Part shown: positions 28,016 through 37,184 of the stretch, one piece after another
Layout of the letters: each line of letters opens with the position of its first letter
Position numbering within the stretch: position 1 is the first letter of the stretch
Source: Vreelandella boliviensis LC1
Lineage (GTDB): Bacteria; Pseudomonadota; Gammaproteobacteria; Pseudomonadales; Halomonadaceae
DNA: 64,000 bases
NCBI RefSeq assembly: GCF_000236035.1
Contig: NZ_JH393257.1
Span: 124,397-188,396 of the forward strand
Direction: 5' to 3'
Notes under the pieces: generated by a model
What the model was told of the DNA's origin: nothing
The model's database searches: none
Seen by the model: the letters and a program-made list of their open reading frames with translations, nothing else
Made by a program: the position numbers and the translations under genes

Positions 28016-29500
28016 TCACAAAGCTATTTCACGAAATTCTTTCTCAAAGCGCTTCGTCTGTTTTTTAGATACGCCGCCTAAGACCTCTATCGCACTACGC
28101 AGCCGCGCCCGGGTAACGTCAGAGCCAAGAATTGCCATGGCGTCCATCACAGAGGTACTTGAGGTGCTGCCGGTAATGGCAATAAATACGGGTGCCAGGA
28201 ACACTTTCATTTTTAAATCAAAATGCTCGGCCAGCAGCTTAACTTCGCTCAGCAGCGCCTCTTTATTCCAAGCCGAAACGCCCTCGAACCGCCAGACAAG
28301 GAACTGTAGCAGCTTGACCAGCTCTTCTTCCTCAAGCTTCACGCTTTCAAACGACTCTTTTGTTAGCGTCGGAAGACCCGAGAAGAAGTGCCCTGCCAAC
28401 GGCATCACCTGAGAGAGCGTTTCTACCCGCGGCCTTACCTGCGGCAGTATCTGCTTAACATAGGCTTCATTGAAGGCCCAGTCACGCAGTGCGCTCAACA
28501 GTGCATCGTCATCCAGATCTTCACGGATATAAACACCGTTCAGCCAGGTTAGTTTCTCCAGGTCAAATACCGGGCCACCTAACGAGACACGCTGAACATC
28601 GAATTCCGCCATCATTTCCTGGAGGCTGAATTTCTCGCGCTCATCGGGCATCGACCACCCCATCCGCCCCAAATAGTTGGTAACAGCCTGGGGTAAAAAA
28701 CCCATCCGACGATAATAATTGATGGAAGTCGGGTTTTTGCGCTTAGAAAGTTTGGACTTGTCCGGGTTGCGCAGCAGCGGCATATGGCAAAGTTGCGGCA
28801 TTTCCCAACCAAAATACTCATACAGCAGTTGGTGCTTTGGTGCTGAGTTAATCCACTCCTCCCCACGCAGCACATGAGTAATCGCCATGAGATGATCGTC
28901 GACCACATTGGCTAGATGATAAGTGGGCATACCGTCTGATTTAAGCAGTATTTGCGCGTCCACCTGCGCCCACTCGACTTCAATGGTACCGCGCAACATG
29001 TCATTAACCACACACACGCCTTCAGCGGGCACGTTCATGCGCACCACGTAAGGCCAGCCTTCCTGCTCACGGCGTGCTTGCTCTTGGCTTTCCAGCGCTA
29101 AATCAGCAGGTTTCAATGCCAGGTGCAGGCCCGCTGCCTTGCGGGTTTCACGAAGTTCATCCAGTTCTTCACTGGTGCGATAACACTTAAATGCATGCCC
29201 AGCATCCAACAGTTGCTGGGCGTATTGAGCATAAATATCACCCCGCTCGCTTTGCCGATATGGGCCGTAGGGGCCGCCAACATCCGGGCCTTCATCCCAC
29301 TCCAGACCTAACCAACTTAGCGAATCGAGAATCATCTGTTCCGACTCAGGTGTAGAACGCACCCGATCAGTGTCTTCAATACGCAGAATAAATTGGCCAC
29401 CGTGCTGACGCGCAAAACAGAGGTTAAAAAGCGCGATATAGGCCGTACCAACGTGGGGATCTCCTGTTGGAGAAGGTGCGATGCGAGTACGTACGGTCAT
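28016..29500 (-). CDS. gltX: Glutamyl-tRNA synthetase
   Basis: GltX is a class I synthetase that charges tRNA-Glu. [22 protein letters not shown] holds the HIGH-type motif (HVGT) and [13 protein letters not shown] the KMSKS-type motif. The 494-aa length is normal. No cysteine cluster for a zinc site is seen in the region near residue 100. AGGA precedes the ATG. The gene runs towards a tRNA operon that includes its substrate tRNA-Glu, with its own terminator and the tRNA promoter between them. Confidence 0.97.
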   Translation of the reverse strand: MTVRTRIAPSPTGDPHVGTAYIALFNLCFARQHGGQFILRIEDTDRVRSTPESEQMILDSLSWLGLEWDEGPDVGGPYGPYRQSERGDIYAQYAQQLLDAGHAFKCYRTSEELDELRETRKAAGLHLALKPADLALESQEQARREQEGWPYVVRMNVPAEGVCVVNDMLRGTIEVEWAQVDAQILLKSDGMPTYHLANVVDDHLMAITHVLRGEEWINSAPKHQLLYEYFGWEMPQLCHMPLLRNPDKSKLSKRKNPTSINYYRRMGFLPQAVTNYLGRMGWSMPDEREKFSLQEMMAEFDVQRVSLGGPVFDLEKLTWLNGVYIREDLDDDALLSALRDWAFNEAYVKQILPQVRPRVETLSQVMPLAGHFFSGLPTLTKESFESVKLEEEELVKLLQFLVWRFEGVSAWNKEALLSEVKLLAEHFDLKMKVFLAPVFIAITGSTSSTSVMDAMAILGSDVTRARLRSAIEVLGGVSKKQTKRFEKEFREIAL

Positions 29501-29803
29501 GAAAACGTCCTATTGGCAAAAATGCATGGCGATATTATACGCACCTTAGGCGCAACCAACAGCGTCACGCAGGGAACAACTAGCGTAAGAAAGCGTCAGA
29601 GAAATTAACTCAACGTTATTTGTCCACTAATGCGCGCTAAAGCACAATCGCTTAGTATGTCTCTGCAGCAACTCTTTGGGCGAATACCCCAAGCTTGAGA
29701 CAGACCGATAATGTGTGTTTATAGAGCCACTATCTATATTAGCAAAGATTATTATAGTGGAAGACATTCAACGAGCTTGTTAGCTCATCATCAGGAAGAC
29801 GAA
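29501..29803. other. gltX / XRE divergent intergenic region (303 bp)
   Basis: No gene is supported. The half near the XRE gene is AT-rich and contains the inverted repeat CCACTAT (29727-29733) / ATAGTGG (29754-29760), 44 bp before the XRE start codon. This is a candidate operator for autoregulation. Confidence 0.45.
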
Positions 29804-30328
29804 ATGGAATCGCTAGGCTCACGTATCAAGCAACTGCGGCTTAGGGCCAAGCTCAACAAAGCTGCCCTCGCACGCAAAGTTGGCGTGTCAGATGTCACCA
29901 TTTCTTATTGGGAATCTGGGGCGATCAAGCAGATCGGTCACGAACGCCTTGTCGCGCTCGCTGATGCACTCGACTGCTCCCTGGCAACACTATTGGAAGG
30001 TGACAGTGCACCCGAGCTATTAACGTTGACCCACACTGGTCCCCTCCCCTGGGAACAGGTACAGGCAACGACCATTAAAGTGCCCAGTCATCTCCCGCTG
30101 AACATTGACTGGAAAGCACCGTGCGTGATGGCAACACCTGGCCAAGGTACAGACTTTTCGCCCGTTAATGCTGGTGACCTGCTGTTGCTCGGGCCGACTC
30201 ATGTGTTTCACAAAGCGGGCCACTATGTAGTGCAACGCGACGATCGTTTCGTCATTGAGCACTTCGCCAAAGCCCCAAGCGATACTTCGATTCATGCAGT
30301 ACTGTTAGCCCATTGGCATCCTGCCTAA
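29804..30328 (+). CDS. XRE-family (Cro/CI-type) regulator
   Basis: This 174-aa protein starts with a Cro/CI-type helix-turn-helix (residues about 6-61: IKQLRLRAKLNKAALARKVGVSDVTISYWESG). The C-terminal 100 residues resemble the beta-rich LexA/CI dimerisation fold (SPVNAGDLLLLGP, GHYVVQRDDRFVIEHF), but no Ser-Lys protease pair is evident, so self-cleavage is unlikely. An open frame begins at 29711, but the ATG at 29804 has AGGA at good spacing. It converges on the lipoprotein gene with only 5 bp between them. The target genes are unknown. Confidence 0.8.
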   Translation: MESLGSRIKQLRLRAKLNKAALARKVGVSDVTISYWESGAIKQIGHERLVALADALDCSLATLLEGDSAPELLTLTHTGPLPWEQVQATTIKVPSHLPLNIDWKAPCVMATPGQGTDFSPVNAGDLLLLGPTHVFHKAGHYVVQRDDRFVIEHFAKAPSDTSIHAVLLAHWHPA

Positions 30329-30333
30329 AGCGT

Positions 30334-30930
30334 CTACCTCCCCGGACTCTCTAGCACCTCCACCTGGTCACGCGTTTGCCTTGGCTCACTCCCCACCAAG
30401 AAGCGTCGTGAGTAGGTGGCCACTTGGCCCAGCCCATGGCGGGATTGGCTTACCAGCTCTCCTGCCAGGTGCTGGCCTTTGTGGCCAATCCGCGCCTGAA
30501 CGGCTTCCGGCTGCACACTGCCTTCGGAAACCTCAACCTGCACTGTATAGCCGCCATCGGGGAAGCCACTACCAGGGCCAAATGGCCCCGCTGCAAACAC
30601 ACCATTCTCTACACGTGTCCGCTCCCGCCAACGCCCGCTGCTGAGCTCGCGTTCGACAATAATCTGCACCAGCGTCTCGTCAGGTAAATTGCTTTCGCCC
30701 TCGACCATTAAACGTCGATCGCTGCGCAGCGATACATGCGCCGTTATCTCGACGACAAGCGGCTCAACGTCTTCCGCCTCGGCAACTTCTGTATCGGCAG
30801 CTGTCGGCTCGGGGGCTGACGTTTGTTCTGCGGTTGACACCGATTCACTCGGCTCGTCTGTTTCGCCACAGCCCGCCAGTAGTGCAACGGTTATCATCAA
30901 CACGCCAACACTGCTTATTACATTGCGCAT
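30334..30930 (-). CDS. Putative lipoprotein of unknown function
   Basis: This 198-aa protein has a lipoprotein signal peptide with lipobox LLAGC (Cys21). A low-complexity acidic Ser/Thr/Glu/Ala linker follows (about 22-58), then a beta-rich domain (about 60-150: VVEITAHVSLRSDRRLMVEGESNLPDE...GGYTVQVEV). No known catalytic motif is visible. A GTG two codons upstream is in frame, but the ATG at 30930 has GGAG at proper spacing. Family is not recognised. Confidence 0.75.
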   Translation of the reverse strand: MRNVISSVGVLMITVALLAGCGETDEPSESVSTAEQTSAPEPTAADTEVAEAEDVEPLVVEITAHVSLRSDRRLMVEGESNLPDETLVQIIVERELSSGRWRERTRVENGVFAAGPFGPGSGFPDGGYTVQVEVSEGSVQPEAVQARIGHKGQHLAGELVSQSRHGLGQVATYSRRFLVGSEPRQTRDQVEVLESPGR

Positions 30931-31073
30931 ACACACTCCAAATATTACTTGTTCTGCAGCTTACCACTGCATAGCTGCCACCACAGTGGAATACTTGTTT
31001 TGACCCCGCTACATGCGCCGCTTCCGGTACAATGTGCTTATCATGCTAACAAGACATTTTAGGAGCAGCGGCT

Positions 31074-31880
31074 TTGGACATCATTTGGTGGTTGGCCTAT
31101 GTAGCACTGGGCGGTTTTGTAGGCTTAATGGCGGGGTTATTGGGGATTGGCGGTGGCGGCATTATGGTGCCGATTCTCACCTCCCTTTTTGTACTCCAAG
31201 GCGTGCCCCACGAACACCTGGCCCACTTGGCCTTAGGCACCGCCATGGCGGCCATCATTCCCGCCTCTACCGCTAGCTTGTTCTCCCACCACCGGCACGG
31301 AGCCGTTCGCTGGGACATCGTGCGCTTTATTACCCCTGGCATATTAATCGGCACTTTTTTGGCGACCTTTATCGCTGCGCTGATTCCCACCCGTGGCCTA
31401 GCCATCTTTTTCGCCTGCTTTATGGTGCTAATGTCACTCCAGATGCTGGCAAACATCAAGCCCAAACCCAGCCGCGGCCTACCCAGCCCTATCGGCGTCA
31501 GCGGTGTGGGCCTGGGCATCGGCGGTATTTCCGCGCTCGTCGCCATTGGCGGTGGCTCACTCACAGTGCCCTTTCTCACCTGGTGCAACGTCAAGCTACC
31601 CCGCGCGATTGGCACCTCTGCAGCCGTGGGGCTACCGATTGCCGTTGCCGGTGCACTTGGCTACATAATCAACGGATGGTCTACCCAAGGGCTGCCTAGT
31701 GCAACGCTCGGCTACGTTTACCTGCCCGCGCTACTGCTCATGGCACCGTTCAGCATCCTTACCGCCCCCATAGGGGCAAAGTTAGCGCATAGGCTACCCG
31801 TCAAACTCCTCAAACGGGTATTCGCTTTTATGCTGATGGGGTTGGCACTGCAGATGGTCTATGCGGTGTTTACGGCTTGA
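31074..31880 (+). CDS. TauE/SafE family membrane exporter
   Basis: This is a 268-aa polytopic inner-membrane protein with about eight helices in two halves. The repeated glycine-rich motifs GLMAGLLGIGGGGIMVPIL and GISALVAIGGGSLTVPFL are diagnostic of the TauE/SafE sulfite/organosulfonate exporter family. The start codon is TTG at 31074 with AGGAG eight bases upstream. There is no sulfur-metabolism gene nearby, so the transported anion cannot be assigned. Confidence 0.87.
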   Translation: MDIIWWLAYVALGGFVGLMAGLLGIGGGGIMVPILTSLFVLQGVPHEHLAHLALGTAMAAIIPASTASLFSHHRHGAVRWDIVRFITPGILIGTFLATFIAALIPTRGLAIFFACFMVLMSLQMLANIKPKPSRGLPSPIGVSGVGLGIGGISALVAIGGGSLTVPFLTWCNVKLPRAIGTSAAVGLPIAVAGALGYIINGWSTQGLPSATLGYVYLPALLLMAPFSILTAPIGAKLAHRLPVKLLKRVFAFMLMGLALQMVYAVFTA

Positions 31881-32228
31881 ATGCCATGTACCTCTTACAG
31901 AAGAACGGGTTACGCATTTATACACGAATGATCACACTGTAAAGCAGCAATGAGCAGCAAGACTCAGGCTGCCGGAAAACGTTACACTGCCGGAAAACTA
32001 CCGGGCCATGTTAAAGTTTGTTGAGAGCAGAGGGAGGATAGAATCACAAAGTAGTCTGTTTTCCGCTTGTCTTGTTATTCCTATCGCCTAAGCCTTTATC
32101 CCCAACCATGGCAAATCGCCGAGTTTTAGTTTAATAATAATTTTCCTTCCGCGCTAAGTAGAGAAAATTTAAATATCATTATCGAAGTAAGAAGTGAGTT
32201 TTTTATTTTTCGGAGTTAGCGCTCGGCA
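31881..32228. other. AT-rich spacer next to integrase remnant (348 bp)
   Basis: No gene is seen. CTGCCGGAAAAC occurs twice (31969-31980 and 31987-31998). From about 32030 on, the sequence is clearly more AT-rich than its neighbours, in keeping with leftover foreign DNA beside the integrase fragment. Confidence 0.45.
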
Positions 32229-32366
32229 TTAACTGTCTTCAGCCATTGCCTTCCTGGAGAATGTTTTTGATTCTGAGTAGTCAGGTTGACCAGTACGCGC
32301 AATGCGAATACGCGCTAGATATGAGAAACTGCCGTCCTTTTTACGGCGCTTGCGAATCGTTGCCAT
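32229..32366 (-). pseudogene. N-terminal remnant of a phage-type tyrosine integrase
   Basis: The minus strand encodes 45 residues starting MATIRKRRKKDGSFSYLARI and containing PDYSESKTFSRKAMAED, then a stop codon. This is the arm-type DNA-binding N-terminus of phage/island integrases (the usual pattern is MATIRKR...W.A.VR..G...S.TF..K..A). The core-binding and catalytic domains are absent, so it is a broken gene. It lies just upstream of and divergent to dusA, a known integration target of a family of integrases. Confidence 0.75.
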
Positions 32367-32381
32367 ACTTGCCCCTCAGAT

Positions 32382-32422
32382 GTACCAAATCAAAAGCGGC
32401 TCACGTACCAAATATGTACCAA
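32382..32422. repeat. Three GTACCAA direct repeats between integrase remnant and dusA
   Basis: GTACCAA occurs at 32382, 32405 and 32416; the first two continue as GTACCAAAT. The last two are 11 bp apart, one helical turn. They resemble arm-type integrase sites, and the 5' part of dusA next to them is the expected attachment region. Confidence 0.45.
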
Positions 32423-32467
32423 CGAACCATGAAAAACGCCGCTCAACCACTGTAAATATGAACAGTT

Positions 32468-33541
32468 ATGAATGATACCACAACCGCGCAAACCCGCATA
32501 AAGTCTGGCATTGTCCGTCCTGAGCTGGATAGAACTTTCTCCGTCGCGCCCATGATGGATTGGACGACCCGCGATTTTAGAGCGCTAGCACGCACGTTAA
32601 CCAAGCGGGCGCTCCTGTATACCGAGATGGTCACTACCGGTGCGATTTTGCACGGAACGCCCCGTGAGCGCTTTTTGGGCTATAGCGAGGTGGAGCATCC
32701 GCTTGCGCTGCAGTTAGGCGGCAGCGATGCTGGTGAGCTGGCGGAGTGCGCGGCAATTGCTGAGGCCTGGGGCTATGATGAGGTGAACCTGAATGTCGGC
32801 TGCCCAAGCGACCGCGTACAGAATAATATGATTGGCGCGTGCTTGATGGGTTACCCCGAAAAAGTGGCCGAGGCAGTGCGGGCGATGCAGGCAGTGGTGT
32901 CTATTCCGGTTACAGTGAAGTGCCGTATTGGGATTGATGACCAGGATGAAGACGCCGACCTTGAGCGGTTTATCGCTATCGTTGCCGACGCAGGCTGCGA
33001 GGTATTTACCGTTCACGCCCGTAAGGCGTGGCTGCAGGGGTTGTCGCCTAAACAAAATCGCGATGTGCCGCCGCTTAACTACCCTCGGGTTCACCGTCTA
33101 AAGCAGAGCCGCCCTGAATTGCATATCGGCATTAACGGCGGGATTAAAACGCTGGCTGAGTGCCAAGCGCAGCTCACCCATGTGGATAGCGTGATGGTGG
33201 GCCGTGAGGCGTATCAAAACCCTTGGCTGCTCGCCGGTGTCGATGAGCAGCTATTTGGTGAGCAAGGGCCGGCGGCAAGCCGCTTGGATGCAGCAAAGGC
33301 TTTCCGTCCGTATATTCAGCAGCGCTTGGATGAAGGTGCAAAGCTGAACCACATTACCCGCCACCTGCTGGGCTTGTTTCAGGGTTGCCCCGGCGGCAGG
33401 CGCTTTCGGCGGCATTTATCAGAACACGCCCATAAAGAAGGCGCAGGATTGCGCCTATTTGATGAAGCATTGAGTTTGGTGCGTGAGCCAGAGACTCAAG
33501 ACACACAGCCCGCCTCCCTTTCTGCCACCCTTCCCGCTTAA
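32468..33541 (+). CDS. dusA: tRNA-dihydrouridine synthase A
   Basis: DusA reduces uridines in the tRNA D-loop (U20/U20a) using FMN and NADPH. RTFSVAPMMDWTTRDFR, LLYTEMVTTGAI, the catalytic Cys in EVNLNVGCPSDRVQNN, and HARKAWLQGLSPKQNR match DusA closely. Length is 357 aa, slightly long at both ends. The ATG at 32468 lacks a clear Shine-Dalgarno, and the 5' flank seems altered by past integration, so the start is less sure than the gene. Confidence 0.95.
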   Translation: MNDTTTAQTRIKSGIVRPELDRTFSVAPMMDWTTRDFRALARTLTKRALLYTEMVTTGAILHGTPRERFLGYSEVEHPLALQLGGSDAGELAECAAIAEAWGYDEVNLNVGCPSDRVQNNMIGACLMGYPEKVAEAVRAMQAVVSIPVTVKCRIGIDDQDEDADLERFIAIVADAGCEVFTVHARKAWLQGLSPKQNRDVPPLNYPRVHRLKQSRPELHIGINGGIKTLAECQAQLTHVDSVMVGREAYQNPWLLAGVDEQLFGEQGPAASRLDAAKAFRPYIQQRLDEGAKLNHITRHLLGLFQGCPGGRRFRRHLSEHAHKEGAGLRLFDEALSLVREPETQDTQPASLSATLPA

Positions 33542-33586
33542 ACGCTAAAGGTACAGGCGGCGCGCCGTATACTTAAAAGCCGCGCG

Positions 33587-35041
33587 TTAGCCGCCTTTCA
33601 CACATTTAGCGATGCGGTCGCCGACTTCTTGGTCGATATTGCGCCAGTACTCGAACGCACGCTGAAGCACCGGCTCCGTAACGCCATCCGATAGGTGGCC
33701 AATAACGTTTGAAACCAAGCGGTCACGCTGGGCGTCACTCATCACTTCCCGCACCAGGGTATGGGCCTGCCCCCAATCGTCGTCATCTTTGCGCAGTGTG
33801 TAAGCTGTGCGTACAAAGTCGCCGCTCACTTCCCAAGTGTTATCCATGGGATAACGCTCGGCATCGGCAGAGGGGCCACCTTTCGAATTGGGCGCATAGA
33901 CCGGATCGGTCACATTATGCATCCGCATCGCGCCATCCTTGGTGTAGCTATGCACTGGCGATTTCGGCGAATTCACGGGGATCTGCTTATAGTTCACCCC
34001 TAGCCGCGCACGGTGGGCATCGGCGTAGGAGAACCCTCGCGCCAGCAGCATTTTATCAGGGCTTAAACCGGTACCTGGCACCATGTTATTGGGCTCGAAT
34101 GCCGCCTGCTCGATCTCGGTGTGATAATCCGTGGGATTACGATCCAGAATGAGTTTACCCACTTCAATCATCGGGTAGTCCGCATGGGGCCACACTTTAG
34201 TCAGATCGAAGGGGTTATAGCGATAGGTTTTCGCCTCTTCAAACGGCATGATCTGCACTTTCAGCGTCCAACTGGGGTGATCGCCATTTTTAAGAGCTTG
34301 GTAGAGGTCGCGGGTATGGTAGTCAGCGTCGGCGCCGGCCATTTTGTCCGCTTCTTCTTGGGTGAGGAAGTCGATGCCCTGATCGGTTTTGAAATGGTAC
34401 TTGACCCAAAACCGCTCGCCCGTGGCGTTAATCCACATATAGGTATGGCTGGAGTAGCCGTTCATGTGGCGCCAGGTTTTCGGAATACCCCGGTCGCCCA
34501 TTAGCCAGGCTACTTGGTGAGCCGATTCAGGCGACAGCGTCCAGAAGTCCCACTGCATGTCGTGGTCGCGCAGGTTGGTATCCGCACGGCGCTTTTGCGA
34601 GCGGATAAAGTGCTGAAACTTCATCGGATCACGCACAAAGAACACCGGGGTATTGTTCCCCACCATGTCGAAGTTGCCTTCCGTGGTGTAGAACTTGATC
34701 GAAAAACCGCGCGGATCGCGCCAAGTGTCTGGGCTGCCCCGTTCGCCTGCCACGGTTGAAAAGCGCATCAGCGTTTCAGTCGTTGTGCCCGGCTGGAACA
34801 CTGCTGCTTTGGTATATTTGCTTACATCGTGAGTCACTTCAAAGTGCCCAAAACCGCCGCCGCCTTTTGCGTGAGGCTGCCGTTCGGGGATACGTTCACG
34901 GTTGAAGTTTGCCATCTGCTCAATCAAATAGTGATCGTTGAGCAGAATTGGGCCGTTGGGCCCTATGGTAAGTGAGTGTTCATCACTAGTAGCCGGTATG
35001 CCCGCATCCGTTGTGGTGTGCTTAGGTTTATCGCTCGTCAT
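33587..35041 (-). CDS. Monofunctional heme catalase
   Basis: This is a small-subunit clade catalase (484 aa) that dismutates hydrogen peroxide. The distal His region is [17 protein letters not shown], the distal Asn is in [16 protein letters not shown], and the proximal heme Tyr is in [28 protein letters not shown] replaces the usual VV before the catalytic His, a minor variation. GGAGG precedes the ATG. No signal peptide is present, so it is cytoplasmic. A 10-bp inverted repeat lies upstream. Confidence 0.95.
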   Translation of the reverse strand: MTSDKPKHTTTDAGIPATSDEHSLTIGPNGPILLNDHYLIEQMANFNRERIPERQPHAKGGGGFGHFEVTHDVSKYTKAAVFQPGTTTETLMRFSTVAGERGSPDTWRDPRGFSIKFYTTEGNFDMVGNNTPVFFVRDPMKFQHFIRSQKRRADTNLRDHDMQWDFWTLSPESAHQVAWLMGDRGIPKTWRHMNGYSSHTYMWINATGERFWVKYHFKTDQGIDFLTQEEADKMAGADADYHTRDLYQALKNGDHPSWTLKVQIMPFEEAKTYRYNPFDLTKVWPHADYPMIEVGKLILDRNPTDYHTEIEQAAFEPNNMVPGTGLSPDKMLLARGFSYADAHRARLGVNYKQIPVNSPKSPVHSYTKDGAMRMHNVTDPVYAPNSKGGPSADAERYPMDNTWEVSGDFVRTAYTLRKDDDDWGQAHTLVREVMSDAQRDRLVSNVIGHLSDGVTEPVLQRAFEYWRNIDQEVGDRIAKCVKGG

Positions 35042-35134
35042 CGCTTTTCCTCCATGTCACGGTAGACGTGGCATTTGACCGCCACTCGTTCGAGTACGAT
35101 GAAAGCTTAGCTATTTGTTTTAGTTGTTATCATT

Positions 35135-35185
35135 TTAGCAGCCGCTAACAAAGCCCAGTTTTAGGTATAGTCAAACGGCTGCTAA
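35135..35185. promoter_or_regulatory. Inverted repeat upstream of the catalase gene
   Basis: TTAGCAGCCG (35135-35144) is exactly mirrored by CGGCTGCTAA (35176-35185) with a 31-bp gap, about 95 bp upstream of the catalase start. It may be an operator for a peroxide regulator or a hairpin; no recognised consensus is evident. Confidence 0.4.
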
Positions 35186-35248
35186 CTTGCCATTTACAGT
35201 AGCTAATCCTTAACTCTCATAGCGATAGCTTTTAATTATGAATTGCGA

Positions 35249-36280
35249 TTAATAAAAAGAATCAGGCGGCGGCACCAAGCTAGAGTTAAAGCTCTCGACA
35301 GCCGTTTCAGCCTCATCAATTTCATCAAAGCGGGCAATATGAAAGAGCGCCTCGCCTTCGTTGGCCAGCGGCAAGCGACTCATGCCAATAACAATACCAT
35401 CAGCTACGGCGCGCACTTCACCCTCGTCATTACCAAAGGGGTCAGCGACTTTGCCCAGCACCTCACCTTTGGCAACGCGGGCGCCTAGGCGCACCTTGGG
35501 ACGCATAATGCCGTCAATGGGAGCTCGCGCCCAGCTTGACCCTTTAGCCAGTTCAGCGGGTGCTGGCGTGCGGTGGCGCTGCTCACCGGACAGCATGCCT
35601 AACCGGCGCATTACTCGCAGAACCCCGCGAACACCTGGGGCAATCGCCCACTCGTCAAAACGCAACGCCTCACCGGCTTCATAGGTTAGCACTGGAATCC
35701 CGCGCGTCTGGGCGTAGTGGCGTAGGCTACCTTCACGCAGTTCCGCATTCAGCACTACGGGCGCACCAAAAGCATCGGCCATGCGCTCGGTTTCGCTTCC
35801 AGGACGGAGTTGGGCACGAATTTGCGGCAGATTAGTGCGATGGATTGCGCCGGTATGTAGGTCAATAATATGGGTAGCGTGATCGACAATTTGTTCGCGA
35901 AACAGATTTGCAATACGGCCGCCTAATGACCCCGACTCGCTGCCTGGAAAACAGCGATTGAGATCACGCCGGTCGGGCAAGTAGCGGGTTTGCTGCAAGA
36001 AACCAAGTACATTCACAACCGGTACAGCGATCAAGGTACCGCGGATGCTACTAATCGCTTTCGAGCGCAGCACTCGACGGACAATTTCCACCCCGTTGAT
36101 TTCATCACCGTGAATACCGCCGCAGACCAACAGCACCGGGCCATCCTTGCGGCCATGAACGACCTCGACAGGAATATGCAGCGGCGTATGGGTATATAAG
36201 CGCGCCACCGGCACATCAACTTGTAAGCGTTGGCCGGGCATAATGGTATGTTCGCCCAGCTGAAAAGGAGCTCGCGCCAT
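35249..36280 (-). CDS. Succinylglutamate desuccinylase/aspartoacylase family protein
   Basis: This is an M14-like zinc carboxypeptidase-fold deacylase of 343 aa. Zinc ligands are in GGIHGDEINGVEIVRR (His, Glu) and the later His in HIIDLHTGAIHR; GSLGGRIANLF and LTYEAGEALRFDE are typical of the subfamily. The C-terminal part (about 250-330) is a beta-rich domain seen in this group. It is not in an arginine-degradation cluster, so it is unlikely to be AstE; the N-acyl substrate is unknown. AGGA precedes the ATG. Confidence 0.85.
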   Translation of the reverse strand: MARAPFQLGEHTIMPGQRLQVDVPVARLYTHTPLHIPVEVVHGRKDGPVLLVCGGIHGDEINGVEIVRRVLRSKAISSIRGTLIAVPVVNVLGFLQQTRYLPDRRDLNRCFPGSESGSLGGRIANLFREQIVDHATHIIDLHTGAIHRTNLPQIRAQLRPGSETERMADAFGAPVVLNAELREGSLRHYAQTRGIPVLTYEAGEALRFDEWAIAPGVRGVLRVMRRLGMLSGEQRHRTPAPAELAKGSSWARAPIDGIMRPKVRLGARVAKGEVLGKVADPFGNDEGEVRAVADGIVIGMSRLPLANEGEALFHIARFDEIDEAETAVESFNSSLVPPPDSFY

Positions 36281-36495
36281 GCTTTCTATCCTGTTTTTTT
36301 AATCGGGTATGCTCACGACATTAGTACGCTGTGGGCCAGTCTCATTGCCTGTTTATACGCTTTCAGTCGCGAAATGACGAATTTGTTAATCCACGTTATG
36401 AGATGGGACATTTATCCATACAGTTTTGAATGTAAATGTTCTGCTGCTTAGGTTAAAATGTGACCATACTGTGTCGATTATGAGGTTGCATTTCC

Positions 36496-37107
36496 ATGGC
36501 AAGAAAGACCAAAGCAGAAGCGGCTGCTACACGAGCAGCACTGCTTGACGCTGCTGAAGAGGTATTCTTTGCCAAAGGCGTGGCGCGCACTTCCCTTGAG
36601 CAAATTGCTCGCCATGCAGGCCTCACCCGCGGTGCCGTTTATTGGCATTTTAAAAATAAAGGCGATCTTTTCATGGCGCTGGTTGAACAGGTGCGCATGC
36701 CCTTTCAGTCATTGATGGATGAGGTCGACAAAGCTGACGCCGAACTATCACCGCTGGAGTCTATACGGCTAGCCTGTCATGCGGGCTTGGTGCGCCTTGA
36801 GCAGCCCTCTTACCAGCGAATACTCTCCATCTTGCTGCATCGCTGCGAGTTCTTCAGCGATATTAACCCGCTCGACATGCAGGAGCAGATCGGCAACGAG
36901 TGTTTTGAAGAGATGCTGAATGTCTTTGTACTCGCTGAACAGCAGCAATTGTTGCGTGAAGATCTTAGCCCCGAAGTAGCAACGCGCCTAATGCAGTCCA
37001 TGTTGGGTGGCCTTTTCCACGACTGGCTACGTAACCCCGAGGCTTTTTCGATTAGTGAACGCGGTGGCGAGCTGATTGATACCGCTATTCGTTTGATGCA
37101 GCGTTAA
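36496..37107 (+). CDS. TetR/AcrR-family repressor
   Basis: This 203-aa regulator has an N-terminal helix-turn-helix (about 10-60: TRAALLDAAEEVFFAKGVARTSLEQIARHAGLTRGAVYWHFKNKGDLF) that closely matches AcrR/TtgR/MexZ-type efflux repressors, followed by a helical ligand domain. The nearest RND operon is at 39063-45060, and its promoter region carries a TtgR-like palindrome. GAATGTAAATGTTC lies about 60 bp upstream of this gene, a similar half-site that could serve autoregulation. Control of the efflux operon is inferred. Confidence 0.88.
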   Translation: MARKTKAEAAATRAALLDAAEEVFFAKGVARTSLEQIARHAGLTRGAVYWHFKNKGDLFMALVEQVRMPFQSLMDEVDKADAELSPLESIRLACHAGLVRLEQPSYQRILSILLHRCEFFSDINPLDMQEQIGNECFEEMLNVFVLAEQQQLLREDLSPEVATRLMQSMLGGLFHDWLRNPEAFSISERGGELIDTAIRLMQR

Positions 37108-37184
37108 ACAGTTAATCCAGCTCTCGCTGCAATGCAGCAAGTGTGTTAATACTGGCGTTATTGTTATAGCCGTGTGAGCACACT

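Noticed and set aside
32229-32366. Intact small integrase or excisionase gene
   Set aside because: Only the arm-binding N-terminus is present, followed by a stop codon; no catalytic domain exists nearby, so it is called a remnant.
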